DNA from: Kalmusia sp. IMI 367209
Lineage: Eukaryota; Ascomycota; Dothideomycetes; Pleosporales; Didymosphaeriaceae
Assembly (NCBI GenBank): GCA_027946365.1
Contig: JAPEUQ010000003.1
Coordinates: 1,116,001 to 1,180,000, forward strand
Direction: 5' to 3'
Length of the DNA: 64,000 nucleotides
In this document: one piece after another, positions 1 to 12,679 of the stretch
How the letters are laid out: each line of letters begins with the position of its first letter
Position numbering within the stretch: the first letter of the stretch is position 1
Notes under the pieces: model-generated
Told to the model about the DNA's origin: nothing
What the model saw: the letters and a program-made list of their open reading frames with translations, nothing else
Databases searched by the model: none
Made by a program: the position numbers and the translations under genes

Positions 1-2784
1 ACCTACATCGTTACTCTACGTCGATACTAGATTAGATGCCTGCCCTAACCATGGCACAATGTCAGCCTCGCATTTCCATGATGATGTGGGTAGCATCGAG
101 TTTTCAAACTCGGGCTTTGGTCATTTGTTCATATCCGAAAGGATACGCGGGGGCTGATATCTCTACTTGCGACCCTATAGTGAGATATTCGTGCGAGTGT
201 TGATCACCATGACTAGCAAGTCTCTGATTAACGTTATGCCTACTACTGTAACACTGAAGCTAAGACTCCGCGGAGTGCTGCCTTTATGATCGGGATTGGC
301 AATAGATAGCATGTCATGGGCTTCAGCTTATGAAAATAGGACAACTTCGTGCCCGGGTTTGTAGGTCTGCATAGTGAAATTGAAGGCGAAGGGCACCATA
401 TCTACGACGAAGGAGTAAACATTTCCAGAAAGTGAACTGCCGATCTAGAAAGCCGATCTCCTCTGCACAGAGATGAATGACGTGGGTTTCATCAGCTCCT
501 TGGTGGTGTGTAGGAATTGAACGTATGCGATCAACAAGGAAAGCAATGTTCTTGCATCTACTTTCCATACTATGACAAAGTCAACAATAAGAGGAGCAGT
601 TCGTGGATGTATCAGAATAGCTTAAAGGGTCACATAAGCCGGTCAGGAAACCGGTGGCTTAAGAAATACCATGTTGCGCTACAGCTCGTATGCGCTAGAG
701 AGACATTAGTGTTCCGCTTATGCCGCTGTGGTTTACTCATGACAAAACCCTTGACTTTCCGTTCGATCGCTTTTGACACGGCACGGAAACCTCTAACCGT
801 CTCTGAGCTTTTCTGTCTGGGTCATGTCTCTGTCAAGGGTTCCGCCATTTGTCGTGGATGCCCATGGTATCGATGAAGGCGGTGTGGAACATGAAGGCAA
901 GGCAGATTTAGAGCTGCATGCCTCTGAAATGGCATGGCGTTTCTCCGCTCCATTTCGCAGTCTTCCTGCTGCTGCTTGATGATGCAAAGTATCGTGACGA
1001 AGGTTGTCGGTGTACTCGGCCGCTGATGCGGTTTAGCGCGACTGCAAAGCCACAGCCACAGCTCGTTCACCCAATCAGAGATGCGTGGAGATGCCGCTAA
1101 AGGAAATCGCTCTCAAACGTCACCGCTTTCGCGAGCGCATCCGACTTCAATCGGCCGACGCAGCCACTAGAGGTACTCAATGTGCACACCGATGTAAAGC
1201 GTCATTCCCGTATGCGATTGCAGACTTCCGAGGGTCTTCACGACGTTGGATCTTCGGTGAGCGCCTCTCCGCTTCGCATTTCGCACGGTGTTGACATCCT
1301 AGCCTCGAGCCGTCAGAAACTAGCAAACCAGCCTCAAGCACGGTCGATGCTCAGTAACGGATTCCCTGATACTAACGTTCCAGAGTGTAGGATCAGTGCG
1401 CTCCGATGCCAGTTCTTCCTATAGCCAGCTACATGGCGCGAGGCGTGCGAAAAGGCAATATCACCGGAGGCTGAAGCACAGCCACTCCTAGAATTAGGTG
1501 GTGAGAATAACGTCTGCCGGGATATATCTACGACACAATCTCGAGCTGAAGCCAATCAGGCGTATCAATCCAAAGGTCTTTTCCTTCTTTTGTCCAAATC
1601 TACGGCTAATAGGTGCATGCACGGTTACTCCGAATGCACTTGGACCCTGTAGTAATCAAGACCAAGTACCTGCGTCTCGTTACCGTCGGGCTGGTGAGGT
1701 AACTCGGAACGGCCGTATTGTCACGGACCTGTCATCCACCCTACGCTTCAGCCGCGGACGTCATGCGACTCATGACATCGAGGCAACAGAGCTATTAGCG
1801 TGCATGTTGTTGTGCGATGGGAAACGAGGTTCCAAAGCTAGAGTCAACTAGCACAACAGGGTGCATCAACGGGTTCCTAACGCTCATTGCTCTCATGCGC
1901 CCTGTGTCGTCTATGGTGCCACGAGCCCTACAGGGCTGTCGGAGGGCTATAGGGTTTTTGTCCCGTCCACAACCTGGACCGGTGAACTAGTACTCCTGCA
2001 GAATGTCATAGCACAATGTGCGCATGTTGGCTTGACGGGAGTGCCGAGCTGGCCCGCTTGTTCCCCAAGCATCTAAACCCGGCATTCTTATTTCTACTGT
2101 CTAGACTAGGGATGATCACTGGTGTAGATGCCTAAAATCTCGGTACACTTGAAGGCTATTACCTCTAGAGCCCTGGCCCACCTGCATAGGTGACTACAGT
2201 GCTCACCAATCAGGCGCGTTGTATCATGGGCAGCCTCAAGCCGACAACCGTTTGAGTCAAGGGTGTCAATCATACATCGTCTATCCCCGATCTACGGAAA
2301 TCTGCCGTCATCTACTTAGGCGAGTCGCTTCGGCCCCGGGCGCATCACTCTAGAGTTCTGAGTACATAGAGCGCTCTGACGTAGAGTCATTCTCCACTCA
2401 CCCCGTCGTTCATTCCTTTTTACCTTTTTTCGGTTACAGTTGCACTTCTTTAGTCGTTGATTCAGTCACCTAGCAGGCATTTAACTCCGTCGGCTGAGCG
2501 TAGACGAGCTCGTTTCAAGTGCGCTGCCTCAGTACTCATTGATTGTCTCAGTATCACAGTTGCACTTGGCCCGGTGCCAGGTCGACCACCTTGCGATGAG
2601 GCAGTCGTGAATTGTGTTAGTGCTATATATCTACCAGTTGACCTGTAGAGTCCCAATGCCAATCATCTCAAACCGTCAATCCATTCCACGCCGCCATCAA
2701 GGACCATCAAGCTTCGCTACCACCACCCGATACCCCCGATACCGTCGAACAACGGCTGTTTAAGAGGACGAGTCCTTTTACGGC
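1..2784. other. Gene-poor left end
   Basis: No gene can be supported here. Open frames on both strands are short, mostly lack an ATG start and match nothing I recognise. A minus-strand stretch near 340-560 has a faintly protein-like composition but changes frame and has no convincing start, so it is at most a relic. No tRNA, repeat array or transposon end was seen. Confidence 0.5.
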
Positions 2785-3409
2785 ATGTCACAAAACCAGT
2801 CAGAAGGGAATCAAGCTGCAATGTCTTCAAGAGCAGGCTCCGCAACTCCCGGACGAGACCAGTCCAGGTCGAAAGCGGACGAGTGGTCGGAGGTCAAAGA
2901 TCCCAATGAGCGGAGGAAGATCCAGAACAAGCTCGCCCAGCGGCGATTCCGTAAGTGCCTGGTAAACGGAAGAGAACTCGAACGGGCTAACACCTTCGCA
3001 GGAGACAAAGTCAGAGAGCAAAAGGAAGAGGCAGAACGCGAAGTCGAGAACCAACGGCGCGCTGGGAGCTCATATGCCTCCCCGGACCCAGACAACATCG
3101 ATCAAAGCCGAGACCTCTCAGGTCTTCCTTGGGGCGGTATCTCTATGAAACACATTGTAGAGACGGGCAAAACCAGAGAAGAGAAGTCACAGCGTAGCTC
3201 CCGTGAGAGCTCAGTGTATGCGGCGGCGTCGCGTACAGGCGGCAGCAGCAGGTGAGATATCCCAGGAGTGAGTCGGTTCCCTACTTCAGACTATGCAACA
3301 TCACTTACGCCTCCGCAGAGTTGGCTTACGTCTCACCGATCAATTTGCTCGAGGCTACCCGGCATGGCGATACTTTCCTTACCAACACCCAGGATGGGGG
3401 TCAAGATGA
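2785..3409 (+). CDS. Small bZIP transcription factor (3 exons)
   Basis: Predicted DNA-binding transcription factor of the fungal bZIP class, 168 residues. Exons are 2785-2950, 3002-3251 and 3319-3409. The first intron (51 nt, GTAAGT...GCAG) is a multiple of three, so an unspliced frame also stays open, but removing it restores a textbook basic region. Residues about 41-62 read NERRKIQNKLAQRRFRDKVR, matching the N-x7-R/K bZIP signature and leading into a charged helix. A second intron (67 nt) joins the C-terminus, which is rich in Tyr, Trp and Pro (YPAWRYFPYQHPGWG), a tail known from Pezizomycotina bZIP proteins. No long leucine zipper is visible, so dimerisation may be weak or use another partner. 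The target genes cannot be told from sequence. It is the only supported gene in the first 5 kb. Confidence 0.8.
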
Positions 3410-5487
3410 CAATCTACCGTTAGATCATGTTGTATTATGGATAACGCATCTGTCTTGAACTAAGGCTCTGGTAGCTTTTGTCTTACGCATCTTTGGGGGC
3501 AGAACTTGTGCTGGGAAACTCGGATTATTACGCCTTGATGACAACGGCGGTCTCCTTTGGGCAGAGGAGGGACGAGAGTCGAGGTTGCTGCGCAACTCAT
3601 GATCGGTCAAATTCGTTGCCCAATTTCCTTGTTCAGAAATATCCTCCCAGTCTCTTAGCGCAGCATAGTCTTCCTTTTCTCTACCTAAGTAATTTCTACT
3701 ACCATCGTTAGACTACGGAGTCCGCAAATCTGCCCTGGCAAGCAACGCTCCACTTGATGCATAGCACGCTTATCGATATTTTTAGCTTGGTGAAGCTGTT
3801 CAGTGCTCTGGAGAGCCTTAGCGCTTGCGGACATGTGCCGCCTGCGACGGCGTCGAGATCAACGACATGCGGATGGGTAGACCCTCCCGGTCCGGTTTGG
3901 CGTAGATCGCGCTAGAGGCCGAGTTTGATAAGCTGCACCACGCCGCACAAGCCTCACGATGCTTACCTTCGTTTTGGGTGATACCACAACGGTCGGCACC
4001 TGATTGGCTTCAGCCTCCAATATTCTCTGACATGCAGCTGAGGTTTTGGCCCGGCTACTTCTGAAACTCGCCGTAAACAGGTCCGAAGTGCAGCACGTTC
4101 CTGCCCACGAGGCCGCACGCATCTCTCTGCTCTGTTTGACGCCCATGGCCCTCCATTCTCCACCCGGACCCTCTCGGAAGGCGCAATGCAGGTGATTGCG
4201 AGCTAATGCCCGTAGGACGTGTGTCGACGCTCGCTAGCTCTGGCCATGGACTACATCTCCCGCTCATCAAGAGTGCGCCTCGCAGCCGGACCGCGGATGT
4301 GCAGGGGTAGCAAAATCCATTGGTAGTCCCGGGGTCGAAAATGGATGCGAGGCTGAGCGCACAGCCGCCATGTGGCTAGAGACCCGTTCGCTTACCTCGT
4401 TCAGAACCACTTCACGCATCTCAACCTCACACTGTCACATCTCATCCACCCTACCTCTCCACCACTCAAGCGCTTCGTCGCCAGCCCCTCCGTCCAGTGC
4501 CCCGGAACTGTGGCTGCTGCATAGTCTGTCAAGAGCGCGGCAACAGCGAGAATGCAGTCGCGCCGCGCTCCGGCGATTGTTGATGCCTGCTTGGAGTGAA
4601 GGCATCCATGTGCGATGCCTTTGAGCAAACGTCTACAGCGTCGCACAACCGGAGCCCAACGGCCAGATATCTTCGGCCAGCGAATGGAAAATACTCGTGG
4701 AATAGGCTTCAACGACCCCGCGACGCTTCCGAGACTCGGGGGTCTCACTTGCGAGTAGCCATCCCGCTCCGTATTCAACAGCCCTATATCACAGCGTCCC
4801 GGCGGCCTGTTCCGCACTATCGGTTCGCGGCACAGCAAACTCGTATTTGCAGAAGCGGGATGTATCCCATCATCTATTGACGTCAATCCATCCTACGCAG
4901 GGCACATTCTCTCGCCTTAGCCGCGACAGCTAGGCACTAGCCCCCTCAAGGCTGTCTATTGGTGAGCAACGCCAATTACAACTAGGATGAATACGTTCTT
5001 TCCGGGGTGCGGACATCAAACTCGACATCCATGTTTCGGGCGTAGCGATGGTGCTTTGCTCCTTCCGAGTGTCTCCACAACCTCATTCGTCCTTGGTCAG
5101 CCCTGGCGTCAACCATGCTATTCAGAGATGGACTTCAGCCTCGCATCGTCCGTCCAGATGCAGTGCAAAGACATGATAGCCCGGGCCACTCCGAACACCA
5201 TTCTGTTTCTGTCATTGGTCTGACCCTATATGTTGCCTTCGGTACTTGTTGTAGTGAGACTCTACCTTGTCAATTGACCTTCAGCTAGAGTCCTTGGTTG
5301 TCACTCAGAGATCACCCGCCACAGCTTCTGCGGCGTCCCAGGCCAACTCGTCAATCATCTGCGCGGCAGTGAAGCCTAGTGCAAGACATCAAAGGATCAG
5401 GTAGCTTTGCGGCGTGGAATTGCTTCGATATATATTCAGTGACAGAACATCGACATCAAGCCACAGAAGGAACATCAATTCTTCTCC
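3410..5487. other. Intergenic, no gene supported
   Basis: About 2 kb with no supported coding sequence. A 161-codon open frame on the minus strand (4401-4886) has no intron signals or recognisable domain and is judged fortuitous. The last few hundred bases are the probable promoter and leader of the SWIM-domain gene. Confidence 0.4.
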
Positions 5488-6898
5488 ATGTCCGCAGAAC
5501 AGCTCTCGAAGCTTTCGCTCAGGGATACAATGGTGACAACTCGAGCAGCAGCTCGGGCACTGACGAGCTCATCGCAGAATCCACAAGAATCGCCGACTTC
5601 TAGTCCCATCTCGCCAACTCCGTCCCTCATTGAATCACTCGACGGTCATGTTTACGATGTATCCGCTTTCGACGAAGACCTACGTCTGAGAGCTAAGAGA
5701 GGTTTGGTCTACGATAACGTCATTCGGATGCGATCCTGCGGAGAAACTGAAGACGGCGCAAAGTACGTTTTTCATCTCGAAGATGACATCACCGTCTCCG
5801 TGCAGGGGGAACGAGCTCCTGGATGTAGCTGTGGAGCTACACAAGACAAGAGGGCCTGCAAGGTATGATTCGAAGATTCATTCTCATACAGCTCGCTAAC
5901 CTACGTGGAAGCATATTTTCTGGATTCTGGGTCAGCTCAGCTCTGCTTTGCCTAAGAACCAAGCTATTCAACTGGCGGAAGATGGCTCCAGCGTGCGGAA
6001 CGATCACCCAGCCGACGTGATCCAGAGGTACACACTCCAACGGATTGCCGACGAACTTGACTGGACCTTTGAAGATGATACGTTCCCAGAAGAGGACGAA
6101 CTCATCGATGAAGTCGCAAACATGCTATCAGTATTCGAACCAACAGAAGCCCTGCCTGCTGAATTTAAGAATGAGAATATGCGAGGCCTCACGGAACTGT
6201 CACAGAAGTACCGGGAGTTTCAGACGGTCATCGTCGAGAATGCAATGAGATATCCCGCCTTCTTTATACAGCTAAGGGACCTCCTTACCCCTGAATTCCA
6301 AGTTGATCAGTTCTTCAAAAAGATCAACAATCGAATCGATCGAGCATTCATGGCCTTGGATGAGTACATCGAGAAAGGGCCGACCAATACCCGTTCTGAA
6401 GCTCTCGACGTAGTGAATTGCGCTCAAAGATTGGGTGCCCTCGTAGCAGCTATTGAAGAATACTACGACGAGTCACTCGTTTCCGATGCTGGAGAAAGAA
6501 GGGATGATTTCCAGATTGAGAAACTATCGGTCGCTACTCTAGTCCGGATACTGGACGAGGTTACGCGTCGTAACTTTGACGCATATGCCAACAGCACTTG
6601 GGGCATGCCTTCGACCGACCCCAAGGAGAATAACCTCTTCGTATGCCTCATTGGACCTGCAAGCGAGGACCAAGGGTTCTTCATCCTGACTCCCCTTCAA
6701 GACCGTGCACCTGAAGCTGTTCGCCATCACGTTGCGGACCTGTTCGATATCGAAGGCCGCCTACGAAACACACCGTTGACGCCGCCGGCCTATCTGGATG
6801 CTTTCCGGACGCTCATTAACGACAAGAGAAAGAGAGCAGCTTCCCAGAGCGCTGGAAGCAGTGCAAAGAGACCAATGCAACGAGACAGTTCATCGTAG
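5488..6898 (+). CDS. SWIM-type zinc-finger protein (2 exons)
   Basis: Two exons, 5488-5862 and 5912-6898, are joined by a 49-nt intron (GTATGA...GGAAG) to give 453 residues. Splicing creates the motif CSCGATQDKRACKHIFW, in which C113, C115, C124 and H126 form the CxC...CxH zinc-binding pattern of SWIM domains. Neither exon alone shows it, which strongly supports the intron. The N-terminus (about 50 residues) is Ser/Thr/Pro-rich and disordered, and the rest is a predominantly helical acidic domain of unknown function. The C-terminal tail (KRKRAASQSAGSSAKRP) is basic and could be a nuclear signal. An alternative start is the in-frame ATG at 5530. SWIM domains generally bind DNA or proteins. The precise role here is unknown, but similar proteins are common in filamentous ascomycetes. 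Confidence 0.8.
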
Positions 6899-9017
6899 AT
6901 CGACATGCCTAATGAACTACCGATTTATCTTCAAACGTTCCTTTTTTGCGATCTTTCTGAGATCTTCCTTTGGGTGGTATGCTGTTGCTTCTATGGACAA
7001 AGTCGGGGGAGTCGTTTCTTTCTATTACTTCTTCCACACACTCTTTTTGTGTATGGTCTCTTCTGTTCCCCCCTTTAGAGCTCTTCCTTTTTCTTTTGGA
7101 GCTGGACCTGATCTCCCTTTATCTATGCTTATATCTTTTCCTTCTTCTTGTCCCCAACACCATTCACTTAGGTTGAGACGGTCGTTCTCTAGACTGTTAT
7201 TTGCTTAGCTTTGCTGCTCTAAGTCTATTCCCGCTCCTTTTCTGTACATCGCCTTTTTTACATGCTCGTTGAGTATACTTGGCGCAAACGTAAAACAAAT
7301 GCAGTCGATCGCCCTGCAAACACCGAGTATCGCATAACATGCGTGATGTCCAACCCCGACTGGTGGCGTGAGAGAGCTTCCTATGATACAGTCCTAGGAT
7401 CAAGGTTCATGTACGCATTACAGGCTAACCCCAAGATGCATCTTATAGTGGTAGGCCTGCCCGTAAAATGAAGACCCTGTAGTTCCACATCTTCCTTTCT
7501 GGCCATTCTGTATGCACATTCAAGGCCTCGCGAATGAGACGCACCACTTCTGCACATAAGCGTCCAGGTGATGAGTATAGCGGGGTCGATTCCACTACGG
7601 CGGGCGCACTGCCAAGGCGCGGAGACCTCTAGTGGTTGCGAAGAAGCGTACAGCAGTTGAACTAAAAACATGGCCGGGGTCGAGCTATTGAGGAGCCGTC
7701 GTGAAGATGTGGGCCCAAGATGCATACGCTGTCGGGCCGTTGCATAGTGCCATGTTCGTAGATGTGATGCTGGAGGGACGACCCCTCAACAATCGACCCT
7801 GAAATCGGAGGTGATGCTGCGATGGTTGTGCAAGTTGAGGGGGGGGGGGTCCAATATGACCTGCATACTCGCGTGCTCGCGTGCTCAACAAGTAGTACGA
7901 GATCGGTTGCTATTTGACGTCTAACAGGAGCACTGAAGTAGGTAGCTGTAGCCGGTAGAGGTTCCTTCACAGCTAGTTGGCTGTTTGGGACCATATCGGG
8001 CCGTCGTTAGACCACTCCATTCCGTAAATTGCTCTGCACCCTTCCAAGGAATGCATACACATGCACCTCGCCAAAGGTTGTGGCTTGCAGGGAAATGCAT
8101 AGGCACCCTTGCGGCTAATGCACGCTGCCATGACAAGTCGTAACGAAGGCTGCTGACATGGAAAAGCAACACATGAATATCAGGATAAGCCCTATCATAG
8201 GTGTCCCACGGCGGAGGATCGGGCAGCGTCAGACGTCGAAGTGGCCAGCCGTTGTCGGCCGTGGAATACTAGAGGCTTCATCAGTGCTGGGACGCAAGCG
8301 GCCATATGATGATGTGCGGCCCCTGAGTGGCAAGGACTGAGGACTGCTCGAGCCGTGCATCCCCACGCTTCGCAGGGCCGGACCTGCGATGATCGCTGAG
8401 ATAGTGTGGTTCGTGGTGGGCCGGCGGCACAGACTGAGGAAGGCTTGTTGGCTACGCTGGCGAGCCCCCGGTGCAGTAGTGAAGTGTTAGCTGTAGGCGC
8501 TGGCAGCGCTGATTTGGCGTGGGCAGCGACGACCGTCCACAGGGAGGCCTTTGTTCCTTCCCTGGGAGAATGCGGGGAAGGCGCGCCTTGCCTAGCGGGG
8601 TATTAGCGCAGATGATCCCGCATCGTTGGTGCTCCGCCTGCGCAGCTTCCCATATTAGACGGACCATCATCGCCCTTTCTCGCGGCGCTCTGCGTTCCTC
8701 GTTCATCTGCTGTGATTGCACCCCCCGACCGCTGCTGTACTTCACTTGTGAAACCCGCTCCACCCCCTCGATCACGCTACCGCCGCCTTATCACGACACC
8801 GGTGACGTGACGTATCGCGCTTGGTAAGTAGCTTAGCTCGACACTCGCATCGGAGCGGACTTTCTAGTACTACTATTTGTATTCCCCCTCCCTCCCGCTG
8901 TTCGCCGCCCTCCCACACGCTTTCACACAACCTACTATCCCCTCATGACCGCCAATTGACCCCGAACCAGCTCACCACCGAAACGCACACCACGCAGCCA
9001 CCCCCACATCGCCTGCC
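6899..9017. other. Intergenic, with G homopolymer and 5' leader
   Basis: No gene is supported. The first 250 bases after the SWIM gene are T-rich, as expected for a fungal 3' UTR. An 11-base G run lies at 7839-7849. From about 8820 to 9017 the top strand is C-rich and CT-rich (repeated CTCCC/CACC), typical of the promoter and leader of the gene that follows. Confidence 0.4.
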
Positions 9018-9899
9018 ATGTCCTCCGACCGCAACTCACCGCCGCTTCCGAGCCCCGGTGCCTCCGATCGTAGGCGCGCTTCTGTCACCGGCCAGACCTT
9101 CCGAGATATCTTCGGTCAGGGCAGCGCTGGCCAGAGCCAGCCTTACCCAGGCCCCATCACCACCGCGGCTGTCAACGCCCAGCGACGGCGCCTGTCCCTC
9201 ACCACAATCGGCCTATCGGGCTCTCCCAGCCAGAGCTCTCCCTTCCAGATGAGTGCCCGGCCACGCACCGAGAGCCTTTCCAGCGCGAACTCCGGCTCCG
9301 TAGATGAGAGCCCTTTCGAAGACGATCCGGCACCTTCCGCAAGCAGCAACCCTGCCACCCCGTTTGCTCGTCGGCTGAGCTTCGGCGCGCGTGCCATGCG
9401 GGATGTCAGGCAGAGCAATGGGAGTGTTGGGAACCCCAATGGTAGACCCTCCATCCATAAAGTCTCCTCTCCCCCGACTGCTAGAGGTCGAGGTCTGTCT
9501 TTATCCACGTCTACTGCCCTCAGCCCCCCTTCATCTCATGTACCGTCTGCAACTTCTCAGTGTTTGCATTCCGAGCGTTCACCATCCCATTCTTCTGATG
9601 TTTCTCTCGTTCTCGCCGAGCATTTCAAACGCCACCCCGATCAAGCTTTGGGAGAACACGAGCTGACGACTATGCTTTCGACTTCAGGCGAAGGCTACAG
9701 TTTTGCCGAGAACCTCCGCACCCGAGCCGAGCGCACCTCCATGTCCGGTAGCAAACCGATTCAAACACAGCCCCCGGCCCATCAACGCGCTAAGAGTGTA
9801 GCCATTATGGAACCACCCGTTCGTGAGATGCCTAAGCAGCCCAAGGTGCCAGACGCCATGCAGGAGCGAATCCTCAAAGGCGACTTCTACATGGACTAA
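9018..9899 (+). CDS. Conserved fungal Ser/Pro-rich protein of unknown function
   Basis: An open frame of 293 codons starts at an ATG preceded by a pyrimidine-rich leader. The protein is Ser/Pro/Arg-rich and largely disordered. It carries the short blocks RRRLSLTTIGLSGSP (about residues 56-70) and a conserved end, MPKQPKVPDAMQERILKGDF, followed by YMD, which I recall from widespread Pezizomycotina proteins of unknown function. The middle (about residues 160-225) looks non-coding, and a CTGAC branch-point-like site precedes CTTCAG at 9687. A real intron probably ends there. A GTCTGT donor near 9494 would fit the phase and join TARGRG to EGYSFAENLRTRAER. If so, the mature protein is shorter. Several RRxS sites suggest regulation by basophilic kinases, but that is inference. 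Confidence 0.7.
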   Translation: MSSDRNSPPLPSPGASDRRRASVTGQTFRDIFGQGSAGQSQPYPGPITTAAVNAQRRRLSLTTIGLSGSPSQSSPFQMSARPRTESLSSANSGSVDESPFEDDPAPSASSNPATPFARRLSFGARAMRDVRQSNGSVGNPNGRPSIHKVSSPPTARGRGLSLSTSTALSPPSSHVPSATSQCLHSERSPSHSSDVSLVLAEHFKRHPDQALGEHELTTMLSTSGEGYSFAENLRTRAERTSMSGSKPIQTQPPAHQRAKSVAIMEPPVREMPKQPKVPDAMQERILKGDFYMD

Positions 9900-11695
9900 C
9901 GAGCCACGCGCCTTGTTAGTGCGGGCTCCATGTATGTTCATGTATATTAGCGTTTTGTCCTGCATTATGTCTGGCATCAATCTCGGGTTTCAAGAGATGT
10001 TTGCGATCTGGGACAGGGGTTTATGATTGTCTTGAAGCGTTACCTGAACTATATCAACGAATTTGCTTATCCTGTCCTCGGGGAGCTCAGAAACGAATTG
10101 AGCTATGATTGTTCTACCGGATCGCAATACCGGAATCTGCGTTTTTCGAATCTGTATCGTCTTCTCAAGGCTCGCCCACGGCTTTCGGCGACATCGGCCA
10201 CTACGGGGCACCCCTAGAGCGAACGCTCGGCGGCTGTTTCATGGCTCTACAGCAATCTTCAACTATTACGGTCCATCGTTTTGCTGGAAATTTCTCGAAA
10301 GATTGACTCAACTCTTCTATCCGATTTTCTTTCAGACGACTGCCACTACGCTTAGGAATAGCGAGTGGGTACCGACGTCGCAAATATGGTGGCTTTCTGA
10401 CTACACAACATCGCCCCCTCACGAGAGGCTGGGCTGGTTTCACGATGTTCGTTTTGTAAGGTTATGAGACTGTTATGGTTTTCCTTTTCCATCCGCAAGC
10501 TTGTATGCAGGAACTAGCTAGCCACTGTAGGACTTGCAGCTGGGTTCAGGGAGTTCTTGAGGATAAACAGAGGCGCATGTTTTGCCCCGGTATGACTCAG
10601 ATTGGAAAGCTGCTATAGCCATGTAGCTACATTTGCTAGAAATTAAATCGAACATTTCGATCCAAATTCGGCTTGGTCGACCGTGACTCTCTGCACTGTC
10701 ATGCTCGCCCTGACCCTTGTGATCCTGACCCATATTCTGACATGAAAGTGGGGATCCCGCATATTGACAATCTGGTTCAAGTGACGCCCGGCCCCACAGA
10801 CATTCTTTGGTTCAACGTCCCGCTCAGTCGACCATGGCACGATGCTCTCATGTTTTGAATCATACGAGCCGATCTTGATGCTGGGCCCGAAAGGTTGGGT
10901 CGTGGATCCACCGAGACTCTGGCCCCTCATTCCGGTCTTATCATGTGTAACTTGGACGAAACAGCCACCTCCCTTGCGCACGCTTTGTGTCAGTGGGGAT
11001 GGTATGCTACGTTTCGGGTGCATGGATGCGTGGACTTGGTGTTTTGAGGTCGGACGTGGAATGGAGGGTGAAATGTGGGTGCGGTGGAGAAGTGTGCTTC
11101 TTTTTGAGGGATACGGTGGAATGTAATGGTACTGCGGTATCGTTACGGCGCTGAAAGTATTACGTATTTGAAAGTAACTTTCTCTATAATCTTAGATCCA
11201 TGTTGATGGAGTATAAGTCGATACAGGATGTATATGATCGGGTGAGTTTTGCTATCTATGAGAAGGCAAGAAATTTGAGATGAAATCTTCTCACAAAGTT
11301 CACGAATAAAGTCCATTAGTCGAACAGTAGTGAATGACATTTTTTATCTACCCTCATATGAGTAGCATAAGAATGATTCCATAGGAATTCGGCGGGTTTA
11401 AAGTCTACGCTTTCCTTGTTGTCATTAGACGAAAAACTTCACGTGTCGATTAGAGTCGAGTGATACGTCTTGTATGCCTGCAGAGCCCCTTCAATATTTT
11501 ATACCAACTCAGAGAAAATTGGCATGCATAGAACGAGTACCGCGACGCGTGCTGCCAATTTGGGGGTAGTTCGTTGGTCGTACTACCATTGCCGTAGTGT
11601 CGTTGGCCGGGTCTGATCGAATGTCTGTTTCAACATGATAAAACGATTATACCAATACTGATGATTATCGATCAGACGATCCTTTCCATACCCTC
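9900..11695. other. Intergenic, no gene supported
   Basis: Reading frames here are short and lack splice-supported continuity. Composition becomes more AT-rich from about 11.1 kb, leading into a decayed gene. No tRNA or repeat was recognised. Confidence 0.4.
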
Positions 11696-12679
11696 CTAAT
11701 GATTTTCTGTGATTTCGGTTTGCTTACAAAGCCATTTTCGCGCTCTTCTGTCGTTTTCAGGAAATAGTAAGGCGATTACGAGGGCAGTTTCTTCTGCCAG
11801 ACCCGGCGGTAGAGGACTGGCAATCAGAGAACTAGCTAGAAGAGTCAACACATTTGAGATGCTTTCCTGCTTTATTGTTTGAGAAAAGAAACATGGTGGG
11901 AAATGGCTATCACACGGATCTCCGTCAACATTTCTCAGATGGTCTGCCAGTTTGTCTGTCCAAGTCATTTGGAAGCCAGCAATCGCTCAACATACTGTAA
12001 TCGTTGAAACAGCGCTTCAAAATAGTCTCAGTATGATCCAAGACCCAAAGTTTCTTCGTGTCTGTTTGCCCGCGACGAGAAGCCTTCGACTGGTACCAAT
12101 GACGAATAAGAAATAGACTTCGGATCAGATGTAGACTCGGATCTCGACGGAAATGAGGAATAAGTAACCGTTTCGACAAGTGTGCAGAGCAGAATATTCG
12201 ACAAGGATAGATTCCAGCGCTCATAAATGCAGTCTAGTCACTCTACCCTCATCAACCATGACGGAAGCACAAAAATCGATCTTGACGATGCCCTAAGTCT
12301 TGCCGATACGATACCACTACTTGGATCTTGCAACCAGTGGGACTTTCTCTCCCTGCTACAGGGTCACTCCGCCACTTGGACGCCCTTATTTATTCATCTT
12401 CTGATAAAGACTATGCTTTGATCACCATAGGGGATGCCCATACCCGAAGAGAGTTGGAAGCTTTCAGTGCATAAGAGGGCCAAGTTTCGACCTGTAACAA
12501 TAGCTTTCAACGACTAAATAGAGAAATATGTGTAGCGACTCACCTTTCGCGTGGTAAATTGACCGGACGACTTCTGAGAGCGTCTTCGTATATCCGATTG
12601 CTATATCACACTCTCTTTCAGAAAGTGTACACTGTTTAGTCATATGCTTCACTTGTCTATGGTGATTGTGGCTCCACAT
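11696..12679 (-). pseudogene. Decayed minus-strand gene, family not recognised
   Basis: Several stretches on the minus strand look coding but cannot be joined into one intact gene. The upstream part (12544-12679) reads ECDIAIGYTKTLSEVVRSIY and ends at a good GTGAGT donor, with an acceptor at 12492 (52-nt intron). The middle (about 12250-12400) reads as QGEKVPLVARSK-stop-WYRIGKT-stop-GIVKID, where the stops (TAG) sit where W or Q codons would be expected, a RIP-like pattern. The downstream part (12224-11996, then 11955-11696 after a short GTATGT...ACAG gap of 40 nt) reads LWVLDHTETILKRCF, then HFPPCFF and PLPPGLAEETALVIALLFPE, ending in a clean stop. The cysteine/proline pattern and helical C-terminus suggest a fungal accessory protein, possibly of the self/non-self type. 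I cannot name the family. Confidence 0.4.

Noticed and set aside
517..876. 119-codon open frame
   Set aside because: It does not start with ATG and has no recognisable motif.
4401..4886. 161-codon open frame on the minus strand
   Set aside because: No domain, biased composition or splice signal; the opposite strand is also open, as happens by chance in GC-balanced DNA.
7839..7849. Run of 11 G as a possible regulatory G-quadruplex
   Set aside because: A single homopolymer run does not make the four-tract pattern.
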